This document shows, in pieces, positions 1 to 8,560 of a stretch of DNA of 9,683 bases. The notes under the pieces were generated by a model. The model was given only the letters and a program-made list of their open reading frames with translations, searched no databases and was not told where the DNA came from. Origin of the DNA: Actinomycetota bacterium. Its GTDB lineage: Bacteria; Actinomycetota; Thermoleophilia; Miltoncostaeales; Miltoncostaeaceae. Where the stretch lies: NCBI GenBank assembly GCA_947475125.1, contig CANJMX010000050.1, positions 1 to 9,683 of the forward strand, written 5' to 3'. Position 1 is the stretch's first letter. Each line of letters starts with the position of its first letter. Both the position numbers and the translations under genes were made by a program.

Positions 1-1
1 G

Positions 2-265
2 CTCGTGACGGCCGCCAAGTCGCCGCTCGTCGCCGCAGGCGTCGAGGGCCAGTTCTCGGTGAAGGCTCGCCTCGATGGCGGCGGCATCTCGGGTCAGGCC
101 GGCGCGCTGCGTCACGCCGTGGCCCGCGCCCTGGTCGAGATGGATGAGAACCTTCGCCCCGAGCTCAAGCGCGAGGGCTTCCTCACGCGTGACGCTCGCG
201 AGAAGGAGCGCAAGAAGGCTGGCCTCAAGGGCGCCCGTAAGCGTCCCCAGTTCTCGAAGCGCTGA
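2..265 (+). CDS. rpsI: 30S ribosomal protein S9, C-terminal part (5' end outside window)
   Basis: Component of the small ribosomal subunit; in this family the C-terminal tail reaches the P-site tRNA. The frame is open from base 2, giving 87 codons of a protein that is usually about 130 residues, so roughly the first third is missing. The GTG at base 5 is an internal valine, not a start. Visible hallmarks are the GGGISGQAGALRH segment, the ARAL helix, GFLTRDAREKERKKAG and the invariant basic end ARKRPQFSKR just before the TGA at 263-265. rplM normally lies immediately upstream, but this cannot be seen here. The stop overlaps a CTG that is the best available start for glmM, so the two genes are probably co-transcribed. 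Identification is secure. Confidence 0.97.
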   Translation, partial: LVTAAKSPLVAAGVEGQFSVKARLDGGGISGQAGALRHAVARALVEMDENLRPELKREGFLTRDAREKERKKAGLKGARKRPQFSKR

Positions 266-1629
266 GCGGGAAGGCGCGCCCGACCCGGAGGCTCTTCGGG
301 ACGGACGGCGTCAGGGGGGTCGCGAATGCCGACCTCACGCCGGAACTTGCACTGGCGATCGGGCGGGCCCTTGGCCTGTCGATCGCTGGTTCCGGAGCGG
401 TACTGGTGGGGCGCGATACACGCCGGAGTGGCCCAATGCTCGAGGCGGCACTCGCAGCGGGTATTGCCTCGGCCGGTGCCGATGTCGTGCTGGGCGGGGT
501 GCTGCCCACGCCCTCCGTGGCGGAGCTCGTGGCGGCCGATCCCGGGTTCGGGGCCGGTGTTGTCATCAGCGCCTCGCACAACCCGTTCCCCGATAACGGC
601 ATCAAGTTGTTCGGGCCGGACGGTTTCAAACTGCCCGATGCGGCCGAGGCGGCGCTTGAGCAGCTCATCGACGAGGCCGGTGGCAACCGGCCCACGGCTG
701 GTGACATCGGTGAAATCCGGCACTGGCTGGACGCGGCGGCGACGTATCGCGATCGAATAGTGGCCCGCACCGGTACCCGGTTCGATGGCGTGCGTGTGGT
801 CATCGACTGCGCCAACGGCGCCACGGTGACGACGGCAGAGGCCGTGCTCACCGACCTTGGCGCAGACGTTCGGGTGATCGGCGCCGATCCTGATGGGGTC
901 AACATCAACGTGGGCTGCGGGTCAACTGACCTCTCGGCCCTGCAGGCGGCGGTGACTGGGCACGACGCATCACTTGGGATCGCCTTCGATGGCGACGGCG
1001 ACCGCATGCTGGCTGTCGACGCCGCTGGCGCGGTGGTGGATGGCGACCAGATTCTTGCCACTCTTGCCATTTGGTTGCAGGGGCGCGGCGAGTTGCCGGG
1101 GCCCGCGGTGGTCACGACCACCATGACCAATCTCGGGTTCCGCCGCGCGATGGCCGACAGCGGTATCGAAGTGCGCTGGACCGACGTGGGCGACCGCTAC
1201 GTGCTGGAGGACATGCGCGCGAATGATCTGGTGCTGGGTGGTGAGCAGAGCGGGCATCTCATCCACCTGCCCAGCGGACCAACCGGTGACGGTCTGGGTG
1301 CCGCCATCCTGCTGCTCTCGGCGCTGGCGGATCGCGACCTCACTCTCGCCCAGGCAGCATCGGTGATGCAGCGCATGCCACAGCGCCTCGTGAGCATCCG
1401 TGTTGACCGCAAGGGCGATCTGGCCGATGCCACCGGGGTCTGGGATCTGGTGCACGCGCATGAGGCCGACCTGGGGGACGACGGGCGCATCGTGCTTCGG
1501 GCGTCGGGTACCGAGCCCCTCGTGCGCGTAATGGTGGAGGCACCGACGTCCGAGCAGTGCGACAGGATCGCCGACGAGATCGCGGACGCTGCGGGGCGTG
1601 CGCTTGGCCTGATCGAGGGGGGGCACTGA
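262..1629 (+). CDS. glmM: Phosphoglucosamine mutase GlmM (start uncertain, probably CTG)
   Basis: Cytoplasmic enzyme converting glucosamine-6-phosphate to glucosamine-1-phosphate, the step after GlmS on the way to UDP-GlcNAc. It belongs to the alpha-D-phosphohexomutase family. With a start at 262 it has 455 residues (family about 445-450). Visible are RRLFGTDGVRGVAN at residues 9-22, the phosphoserine loop SASHNP with the catalytic Ser at residue 105, the Mg-binding loop DGDGDR at 243-248, the sugar-binding GEQSGH starting near 327, and the phosphate-binding RASGTEP at 413-419. The start is odd. The frame is open from 241, after a TAA at 238-240, but no ATG, GTG or TTG occurs before the conserved N-terminal motif; the first, GTG at 406, would remove that motif. 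CTG at 262 is the only near-start codon there and gives a 4-base CTGA overlap with rpsI. One base separates the gene from glmS. The product is certain, the start is not. Confidence 0.93.
   Translation: MSGKARPTRRLFGTDGVRGVANADLTPELALAIGRALGLSIAGSGAVLVGRDTRRSGPMLEAALAAGIASAGADVVLGGVLPTPSVAELVAADPGFGAGVVISASHNPFPDNGIKLFGPDGFKLPDAAEAALEQLIDEAGGNRPTAGDIGEIRHWLDAAATYRDRIVARTGTRFDGVRVVIDCANGATVTTAEAVLTDLGADVRVIGADPDGVNINVGCGSTDLSALQAAVTGHDASLGIAFDGDGDRMLAVDAAGAVVDGDQILATLAIWLQGRGELPGPAVVTTTMTNLGFRRAMADSGIEVRWTDVGDRYVLEDMRANDLVLGGEQSGHLIHLPSGPTGDGLGAAILLLSALADRDLTLAQAASVMQRMPQRLVSIRVDRKGDLADATGVWDLVHAHEADLGDDGRIVLRASGTEPLVRVMVEAPTSEQCDRIADEIADAAGRALGLIEGGH
268..274 (+). promoter_or_regulatory. Shine-Dalgarno-like GGGAAGG near the glmM N-terminus
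   Basis: This purine run lies 5-8 bases before codons 280 (CCG) and 283 (ACC), which is where a family-typical GlmM N-terminus (M-x-R-R-L-F-G-T-D-G) would begin. Neither codon can normally initiate. If the element is a real ribosome binding site, it points to a base error or mutation at the start codon rather than to initiation at CTG 262, which has no good ribosome binding site before it. Short purine runs are common, so this is only suggestive. Confidence 0.3.
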
Positions 1630-1630
1630 C

Positions 1631-3460
<1,830 letters not shown>

Positions 3461-3467
3461 GGCGCAG

Positions 3468-3839
3468 GTGAGCGATGTCGTGGGCGTGGGAATTGATCTG
3501 ATCGAGATCGATCGCGTTGCCGCCCTGCTCGAGCGGCAGCCCAGATTCGCCGAACGCTGCTTTACCGATGCCGAGCGCGCCTACTGCATGTCGCGCAAGT
3601 TTCCGCCGCAGCACTTCGCCGCACGGTTCGCGGCCAAGGAGGCCGTGGGCAAGGCGCTCGGCATCGGAATGACCAGGTGGCATGAGGTCGAGGTGGTCCG
3701 GGGGAGGGGCGCCCCGACGGCGATCCTCACGGGGCGCTGCCTGCGCCGTGCGTCGGATCTGGGCGTGGTCGAGGTGCTGCTGTCGTTGACGCACTCGCGT
3801 GGGATGGCCGCCGCGGTGGCCGTGCTGCGCGGGGCGTAG
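3468..3839 (+). CDS. acpS: Holo-[acyl-carrier-protein] synthase AcpS
   Basis: Transfers the 4'-phosphopantetheine arm from coenzyme A to the conserved serine of apo-ACP, activating fatty-acid synthesis. Length is 123 residues, typical of the small trimeric AcpS type. Visible are the N-terminal GVGIDLIEIDRV with Mg ligand Asp10, CFTDAERAYC at 31-40, the signature FAARFAAKEAVGKALGIG at 50-67 with Glu58, and LSLTHSRGMAAAVAV near the end with His109. I chose the GTG at 3468 because it puts the Asp at the family position and has GAGG at 3459-3462, five bases upstream; an in-frame ATG at 3414 would overlap glmS by 47 bases. It lies 7 bases after glmS, so it is probably in the same transcript. acpS near nnr and alr is a familiar bacterial arrangement, for example in Bacillus. 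Confidence 0.95.
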   Translation: MSDVVGVGIDLIEIDRVAALLERQPRFAERCFTDAERAYCMSRKFPPQHFAARFAAKEAVGKALGIGMTRWHEVEVVRGRGAPTAILTGRCLRRASDLGVVEVLLSLTHSRGMAAAVAVLRGA

Positions 3840-3850
3840 CGCCGGGTCAA

Positions 3851-3856
3851 TAGGAT
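3851..3856 (+). promoter_or_regulatory. Possible -10 box (TAGGAT) before nnr
   Basis: TAGGAT fits the TANNNT -10 pattern and ends 7 bases before the GTG at 3864, the spacing expected for a leaderless transcript that begins at that start codon. It is compatible with a second promoter serving nnr-alr-nucleotidyltransferase. No convincing -35 element is present 16-18 bases upstream. The same bases contain AGGA, which could instead act as a ribosome binding site for GTG 3864, and they overlap the alternative ATG at 3855. Confidence 0.35.
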
Positions 3857-3863
3857 GCGTGGC

Positions 3864-5399
3864 GTGCCGATCGCCCGCGCCCACGGACCCGTGCCGCTTC
3901 CCGGTGCACGTCCGCTCTTCAATTCCGCCGCGTTACGCGAGGCTGACGCGCGCGCGATTGCCGGTGGGATCCCCGGTGAGGCGCTTATGGAGCGTGCGGG
4001 ATTTCTGGCCGCCCGGGAGATCCTCGCGTCGTACCCCGCCGGCTCGCGGGCGCTCGTGCTCGCCGGCCCCGGAAACAACGGCGGTGATGGCATGGTGGTT
4101 GCGCGGTATCTCGCCGAGTCGGGATGGGATGTCCGTGTGGCGCTCCCCGCCGGCCGGCGTCCGGGTACGCCCGATGCCCTCGCCATGACCGAGCGTGCTG
4201 AGGCGGCGGGCCTGGCCGTCATCGAGGCCGATCCCGATGCCATCGCCGCGGGCGATGCCATCGTCATTGATGCATTGCTCGGCACGGGCACTGCCGGCGC
4301 ACCGCACGGTGCAATTGGCCAGGCCGTTGATGCCGTGGTGGCATCAGGTGTCCCGGTTATCGCGCTGGATATCCCCACCGGGGTGGATGCAGATACCGGC
4401 GCCGTGCAGGGCGCGGCGCTGTGTGCCGACCTCACGATCACCTTTGGTGGTGACATGCCGGGGCTGCGCGTGGCCCCTGGGCGTACTCATGCCGGGCGCG
4501 TGACGGTGGTGGACATCGGTGTGCCACGCGACATCCGCTGCGGTGAGGCTGCGTGGCTTGCCGGAGACGACGCGGTGCGGGCAATCCCGCGGCGCGCTGC
4601 CGGGGACGACAAGTACACCGCGGGCGGTGTGCTCATCGTGGCGGGCGCGCCGGGGCTCAGTGGAGCCGCCCGGCTGGCCACGCGCGCCGCGTTGCGCGCC
4701 GGAGCCGGGGTCGTGATTGCCTGTGTCCCGCCGTCGGTGCGTGCGGAGGTGTCGGCGTGGACACCCGAGGTGATGGTGATGCCCGCCGGTTCAGATGACC
4801 ACGGGCTCGGGGCCGATGCGCGCGCCGAGATCGATCGTCAGCTCGCCCGGGTGGCAGCGGTGGGCCTCGGTCCCGGGCTTGGGCGCGATGACCGCACCAC
4901 GGAGTTGGTGCGGTCGCTGGTGGACGATGTGGACCGCCCGATGGTCATCGACGCCGATGCCCTGTGGCATCTCGGAGACGATCTCGCCGCGCTGCGCAAC
5001 CGGCCAGCCGCCACTGTCATTACGCCGCACGCCGGTGAGGCAGCGCGCCTGCTGGGCACCGGACGCGCCGAGGTGGAGGCCGGGCGCCTTGCTGCCGCCG
5101 CCGCATTGGCCGAGCGGTCGGGACAGGTTGCGCTGCTGAAGGGCCCTGGCACCATCATCGCAGCGCCGGGCGAGGTGCCGATCGTGGTGGAGGGCGGTAC
5201 ATCGGCACTGGCCACCGCGGGCTCGGGCGATGTGCTCACCGGCATCATCACCGCACTTCTCGCACGCGGGATGACTGCCCGTGACGCCGCCGCTGCAGGA
5301 GCGGTGCTGCACGCCCGGGCTGGGCTTCTGGCCGGGCGCGGGGATGGCACCATCGCCAGCGACATCATCGAATCCCTTCCGGAGGCGCACGCCATATGA
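3864..5399 (+). CDS. nnr: Bifunctional NAD(P)H-hydrate repair enzyme Nnr (epimerase + ADP-dependent dehydratase)
   Basis: Repairs hydrated NADH and NADPH: the N-terminal YjeF_N epimerase interconverts R and S hydrates, and the C-terminal ribokinase-like dehydratase converts the S form back using ADP. Numbering from the alternative ATG at 3855 (514 residues), the epimerase part shows GPGNNGGDG at 71-79, VIDALLGTG near 137-145 and LDIPTGVDADTG at 171-182. The dehydratase part shows KYTAGGVLIVAGAPG at 253-267, GLGPGLGRDD at 337-346, the MVIDADAL segment, TPHAGE at 390-395, LLKGPGTI, and TAGSGDV with the catalytic Asp459. Both domains look intact and the length matches other fusions. Start choice: ATG 3855 or GTG 3864; I prefer 3864 because of an AGGA/TAGGAT element 7-8 bases upstream, but 3855 is possible and differs by three residues. 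The gene follows acpS after 24 bases and overlaps alr by four. Confidence 0.95.
   Translation: MPIARAHGPVPLPGARPLFNSAALREADARAIAGGIPGEALMERAGFLAAREILASYPAGSRALVLAGPGNNGGDGMVVARYLAESGWDVRVALPAGRRPGTPDALAMTERAEAAGLAVIEADPDAIAAGDAIVIDALLGTGTAGAPHGAIGQAVDAVVASGVPVIALDIPTGVDADTGAVQGAALCADLTITFGGDMPGLRVAPGRTHAGRVTVVDIGVPRDIRCGEAAWLAGDDAVRAIPRRAAGDDKYTAGGVLIVAGAPGLSGAARLATRAALRAGAGVVIACVPPSVRAEVSAWTPEVMVMPAGSDDHGLGADARAEIDRQLARVAAVGLGPGLGRDDRTTELVRSLVDDVDRPMVIDADALWHLGDDLAALRNRPAATVITPHAGEAARLLGTGRAEVEAGRLAAAAALAERSGQVALLKGPGTIIAAPGEVPIVVEGGTSALATAGSGDVLTGIITALLARGMTARDAAAAGAVLHARAGLLAGRGDGTIASDIIESLPEAHAI
5381..5385 (+). promoter_or_regulatory. Ribosome binding site of alr (GGAGG)
   Basis: A full GGAGG lies 10 bases before the alr ATG at 5396 and inside the end of nnr. 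It supports that start and indicates that alr has its own ribosome entry as well as a stop-start overlap with nnr. It is the clearest Shine-Dalgarno sequence in the window. Confidence 0.65.
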
Positions 5400-6514
5400 G
5401 CGACGCCCGCTCCAGCGCATACATCGACCTTGACGCCGTGCGGCACAACGCCGTGACGCTCGACCGTGCGGCCGGCCAGGCGGGCCTGATGGCCGTGGTG
5501 AAGGCTGATGCCTACGGGCACGGGGCGATTGAGTGCGCCCGGGCGGCGCTCGCCGGTGGTGCCATGGCACTGGCCGTTGCGAGCGTGGAGGAGGCCGAGG
5601 AGTTGCGCCTTGCCGGACTCGATGAGGTCACGATCCTCATCATGAGCCCGCTCACCGGGCCGGCGGGGCTTCGGGCGCTTGGGCAGCGATGCGAGGTGGC
5701 CATCAGCGATCACCAGGCGCTCGAGCGTCTGATGGCCGCTGGAGCCCCGGGCGCCGATGTACGTGTGCACGTGGAGGTGGACACCGGAATGGGTCGCCTC
5801 GGCGTACCCGTTGACCAGGCGCTCGCGCTCGCCGACGCTGCGAAGGCGGCGGGGGCCCGGGTGGTGGGCCTGATGACTCACTTCGCCACGGCGGATGTGA
5901 CGGACGGGCCCGAGGCGGGGTTCATGCGCGAGCAGTTGGTGCGGTTCCGGGCGCTTGCGCCCACGTTCCGCGAGCGCTTTCCGGGCATCACCGTGCACGC
6001 AGCCAACAGCGCAGGCACCCTGCGCGACCCCGATGCCTGCTTCGACATGGTGCGCTGCGGCATCGCCCTCTATGGCTGTTCGCCATTTGGCGGCGATCCG
6101 GTGACCGACGATCTCATCCCGGCCATGACCTGGCGATCGCGTTTGTCGCTGGTGAAGCACTTCAGCTCGCGCGAGAGCGTGGGCTATGGGCGCACATGGC
6201 GCGCAGCACGCGGCACCTGGGTGGGAACCATTCCTGTCGGGTACGCCGATGGCTTTGCCCGTGATCTGTCGAACTGTGGCGAGGTCCTTGTGGGCGGTCG
6301 GCGCGTTCCGGTGATCGGCACCGTCTCGATGGACCTCATCACGGTGGATCTGGGCCCAGAGGCAGCCGAGCGCGGCGGGGAGGAGGTGGTGATCATTGGT
6401 TCGCAGGGGCGTGAGCGGATCACCGCCGATGAAATCGCCCGACTGCGGGGCACCATCTCGTACGAGGTCACATGCGCCGTGAGCCCGCGTGTGGCGCGGG
6501 TTCACATCGGGTGA
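5396..6514 (+). CDS. alr: Alanine racemase Alr
   Basis: PLP-dependent racemase that makes D-alanine from L-alanine for the peptidoglycan stem peptide; cytoplasmic and usually a homodimer. Length 372 is typical. The TIM-barrel domain begins with AYIDLDAVRHN and has the PLP lysine Lys36 in VVKADAYGHG. HVEVDTGMGRLG at 125-136, THFATAD at 161-167, NSAGTL at 204-209 and MVRCGIALYG at 218-227 follow. The C-terminal beta domain carries the second catalytic base Tyr264 in SVGYGRTW, then GYADGF at 282-287 and GTVSMDLITVD at 308-318. The start ATG overlaps the nnr stop (ATGA) and has GGAGG ten bases upstream. The next gene begins in its stop codon (GTGA). Placing alr after nnr matches many actinobacteria, and with glmS/glmM nearby the cluster feeds cell-wall precursors. 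Confidence 0.97.
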   Translation: MSDARSSAYIDLDAVRHNAVTLDRAAGQAGLMAVVKADAYGHGAIECARAALAGGAMALAVASVEEAEELRLAGLDEVTILIMSPLTGPAGLRALGQRCEVAISDHQALERLMAAGAPGADVRVHVEVDTGMGRLGVPVDQALALADAAKAAGARVVGLMTHFATADVTDGPEAGFMREQLVRFRALAPTFRERFPGITVHAANSAGTLRDPDACFDMVRCGIALYGCSPFGGDPVTDDLIPAMTWRSRLSLVKHFSSRESVGYGRTWRAARGTWVGTIPVGYADGFARDLSNCGEVLVGGRRVPVIGTVSMDLITVDLGPEAAERGGEEVVIIGSQGRERITADEIARLRGTISYEVTCAVSPRVARVHIG

Positions 6515-7938
6515 GCACAGCACCCCCGGCCGCCCTCGCCCTGCGCGATTCTCTCGCGTCGCTTCCGGAGCCCGCGTGGATTGTGGGCGGCTGCGTACGC
6601 GACGCCCTCCTGGGCCGCCCGGTGGCCGATGTGGATCTCATCACCCGAGGAGACCCCGCCGCCGCCGCCAAGGCCCTCTCCCGGGCCCATGGGGCAAGCC
6701 GATTTGAGTTGTCGCGGGACTTCGGGGCATGGAGGCTCACGGGTGGCACTCTGCCGTGGCAGGTGGACATCATGCCGATGCTTGGGGAGACGCTCGCCGA
6801 GGACCTCCGCAGGCGGGACTTCACGGTGAATGCCCTTGCGCTCGCCGTGTCCGGCGACCCCGCGATCGTCGATCATCACGGGGGCATTGATGACCTGAGC
6901 GAAAAGCGCCTCGCGCTTGTGGGGCCCGCGGCGCTCACCGACGACCCGGTGCGCGTCATCCGGCTCGCGCGTCTGTCCGATTCGCTCGGCTTCACGGTGG
7001 ACCCACGTGCCCGCGCCGCCGCTCATGCCGCCGCCGGGGGGCTGCTGAACGCACCCGGGGAGCGCGTGATGGAGGAGTTCTCGCGCATCATCCGTGCCGA
7101 CGACCCAGTGGCCGCGATTGCCGCACTTGATGACGTCGGGGGGCTCACCGCCCTCGTCCCGGAACTCGGCGACTGCCGGGGAGTGGAGCAGAGCACCTAC
7201 CACCACCTGGACGTGCTGGGACACACGTACGAGGTGCTGGGCAACGTGGCCCAGATCCAGCGCGATCCAGCAGAGGTGTTCCGCGGGAATGCACCCTTGG
7301 TGGCGGCCGCTCTGGGCACTCCCCTCGCCGACGGCGTTACGCGTGGCGACGCATTGCGCATCACCGCCCTTCTGCACGACATGGCCAAGGCACAGACCCG
7401 GGACGTCACCCCCGAGGGGCGGGTCACCTTCGTGTGGCATGACCGTGTGGGAGCCGATATGGCCGACGCGCTCATGCGCCGGCTGCGTACATCAAACCGC
7501 CTGCGGGAGTTCGTGGTGCACGGCGTACGCCAGCATCTGGCGCTCGGATTTCTGGTGCACCGCCAGCCGCTGTCACTCGTGCAGTACGACCGGTATCTGC
7601 GGCGCGTGGCACCGGATCCCATCGAGGCCATCGTGCTGTCAGCGGCCGACCGGTTGGCTACTGACGGACCGCGTACCACTCCCATTCAGATCATCCGGCA
7701 CCTGACGCTGGCACGCGACATCCTCACGGCCCACGCCCGTATCGAGGAGATGGAGCCCATCCGGTCGCCCATCGATGGTGCGCAGTTGGCCGAGTTGCTC
7801 GAGCGCCGTCCCGGCCCGTGGGTGGCCGAACTGCTCATTGCCATTCGTGAGGAGCGGCTGATGGGGCGCTTGGGCGATGCCGCGGCAACCGAGCGGTTCG
7901 CCCGCGCCTGGAATGCCGCCAGCCCCGGCGCCCCGTAG
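6511..7938 (+). CDS. CCA-adding enzyme / poly(A) polymerase-family nucleotidyltransferase with HD domain
   Basis: Class II tRNA nucleotidyltransferase/poly(A) polymerase-like protein of 475 residues. The head domain has IVGGCVRD at 24-31 with the metal-binding DVDLI at 40-44, then RRRDFTVNALAL at 100-111, DDPVRVIRLAR at 144-154 (a D-D-x-x-R nucleotide-selection type motif) and ERVMEEFSRII at 184-194. A metal-dependent HD domain follows, with YHHLDVLGH at 230-238, LLHDMAKAQ at 287-295 (His289-Asp290) and WHDRVGADMA from 309. In actinobacteria the gene with this layout is usually the CCA-adding enzyme that finishes tRNA 3' ends; poly(A) polymerase activity cannot be excluded from sequence alone, so I give no symbol. 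I chose GTG 6511 because it forms a GTGA overlap with the alr stop; ATG 6472 would overlap alr by 43 bases and adds residues unlike the family. It is probably translationally coupled to alr. Confidence 0.88.
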   Translation: MSTAPPAALALRDSLASLPEPAWIVGGCVRDALLGRPVADVDLITRGDPAAAAKALSRAHGASRFELSRDFGAWRLTGGTLPWQVDIMPMLGETLAEDLRRRDFTVNALALAVSGDPAIVDHHGGIDDLSEKRLALVGPAALTDDPVRVIRLARLSDSLGFTVDPRARAAAHAAAGGLLNAPGERVMEEFSRIIRADDPVAAIAALDDVGGLTALVPELGDCRGVEQSTYHHLDVLGHTYEVLGNVAQIQRDPAEVFRGNAPLVAAALGTPLADGVTRGDALRITALLHDMAKAQTRDVTPEGRVTFVWHDRVGADMADALMRRLRTSNRLREFVVHGVRQHLALGFLVHRQPLSLVQYDRYLRRVAPDPIEAIVLSAADRLATDGPRTTPIQIIRHLTLARDILTAHARIEEMEPIRSPIDGAQLAELLERRPGPWVAELLIAIREERLMGRLGDAAATERFARAWNAASPGAP

Positions 7939-7965
7939 TCAACGAAGTCCGACCGACCCGCGGTC

Positions 7966-7971
7966 TAGTGT
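7966..7971 (+). promoter_or_regulatory. Possible -10 box (TAGTGT) before the adenosyltransferase gene
   Basis: The 43-base gap at 7939-7981 has no Shine-Dalgarno sequence before the ATG at 7982 but contains TAGTGT, a TANNNT match, ending 10 bases before it. A start of transcription at or just before the ATG would give a leaderless or nearly leaderless mRNA. No -35 element is evident. The gap also holds a weak CCGCG/CGCGG inverted repeat (7958-7962 and 7975-7979) around the box. It is too short for a cobalamin riboswitch. Confidence 0.35.
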
Positions 7972-7981
7972 CCACGCGGTT

Positions 7982-8557
7982 ATGGCAGTTCATCTCACAC
8001 GCATCTACACCCGCACCGGCGATCAGGGCGACACGCGCCTTGGGGACATGAGCCTTGTGCGCAAGGACAACCTGCGTGTGAACGCCTACGGCGAGGTGGA
8101 CGAACTGAACGCAGTGCTCGGTGTGGTGCGCCTGCAGGAGCTTCCCGAGGGCTGGGACAAACGCCTGGGTGAGGTGCAGAACGATCTGTTCGACCTCGGC
8201 GCCGATCTTGCGGTGCCCATGACCGCCGAGGGGAGTCACCTGCGCATCGCCGCGGAGCGTGTGACCGGCCTTGAGACATGGTGCGACGAGGTCAACGACA
8301 CGCTGGGGCCACTTGACAGCTTCGTGCTTCCGGGGGGCACTGCCGCGGCCGCGCACCTGCATGTGGCACGAACGGTATGCCGCCGCGCCGAGCGCGCCGT
8401 AGTGATGCTGGCCGACCACGAGGAGATCGGCGCCAACGTCATCGCCTACCTCAACCGGCTTTCCGACCTGTTCTTCATCCTCGCCCGTGGTTCGAACCAC
8501 GCAGTGGGTCGCCCGGACGTGCTGTGGGTGCCGGGCGGCGGTGCCCCCGCGGCCTAG
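7982..8557 (+). CDS. Cob(I)alamin adenosyltransferase, PduO type
   Basis: Transfers the 5'-deoxyadenosyl group of ATP to cob(I)alamin, giving adenosylcobalamin for B12-dependent enzymes such as methylmalonyl-CoA mutase. The 191 residues match the PduO/MMAB family, a trimeric helical-bundle enzyme, and not the unrelated BtuR/CobA family. Visible are the ATP-binding N-terminal YTRTGDQGDTRLGD at 9-22, NAYGEVDELNAVLG at 34-47, LPGGTAAAAHLHVART near 117-131 followed by CRRAERAV at 133-140, and YLNRLSDLFFILAR at 156-169. I chose ATG 7982 because it puts the TRTGD motif at the usual distance; a longer in-frame version would run into the previous gene. There is no ribosome binding site, but a TANNNT box lies just upstream. 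Its stop codon interlocks with the convergent lgt stop. No cobalamin biosynthesis genes are visible nearby. Confidence 0.93.
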   Translation: MAVHLTRIYTRTGDQGDTRLGDMSLVRKDNLRVNAYGEVDELNAVLGVVRLQELPEGWDKRLGEVQNDLFDLGADLAVPMTAEGSHLRIAAERVTGLETWCDEVNDTLGPLDSFVLPGGTAAAAHLHVARTVCRRAERAVVMLADHEEIGANVIAYLNRLSDLFFILARGSNHAVGRPDVLWVPGGGAPAA

Positions 8558-8560
8558 GCC
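8551..8560. repeat. Palindrome GGCCTAGGCC holding two convergent stop codons
   Basis: A perfect 10-base palindrome. The + strand TAG at 8555-8557 ends the adenosyltransferase gene and the - strand TAG at 8554-8556 ends lgt, so the two coding sequences overlap by four bases tail to tail. No longer hairpin or T-run surrounds it, so no intrinsic terminator is evident between the convergent genes. Confidence 0.9.

Noticed and set aside
225..1130. 301-codon - strand frame opposite the end of rpsI and the start of glmM, rich in Ser, Thr, Ala and Pro
   Set aside because: It looks like a secreted low-complexity protein but is the reverse complement of glmM codons. It has no signal peptide pattern or ribosome binding site.
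6472..6510. Upstream ATG for the nucleotidyltransferase
   Set aside because: It lies inside the conserved alr C-terminus and has no family similarity. GTG 6511 gives a clean 4-base overlap.
4838..6523. 561-codon open frame on the - strand opposite nnr and alr
   Set aside because: Its product is low-complexity and rich in Arg, His, Pro and Ala with no recognisable domain, while the + strand carries two complete enzymes with all motifs. Long antisense frames are expected in GC-rich coding DNA.
7877..7981. 35-residue N-terminal extension of the adenosyltransferase
   Set aside because: It runs through the end of the previous gene in another frame and is Pro/Ser/Arg-rich. The PduO motif begins properly just after ATG 7982.
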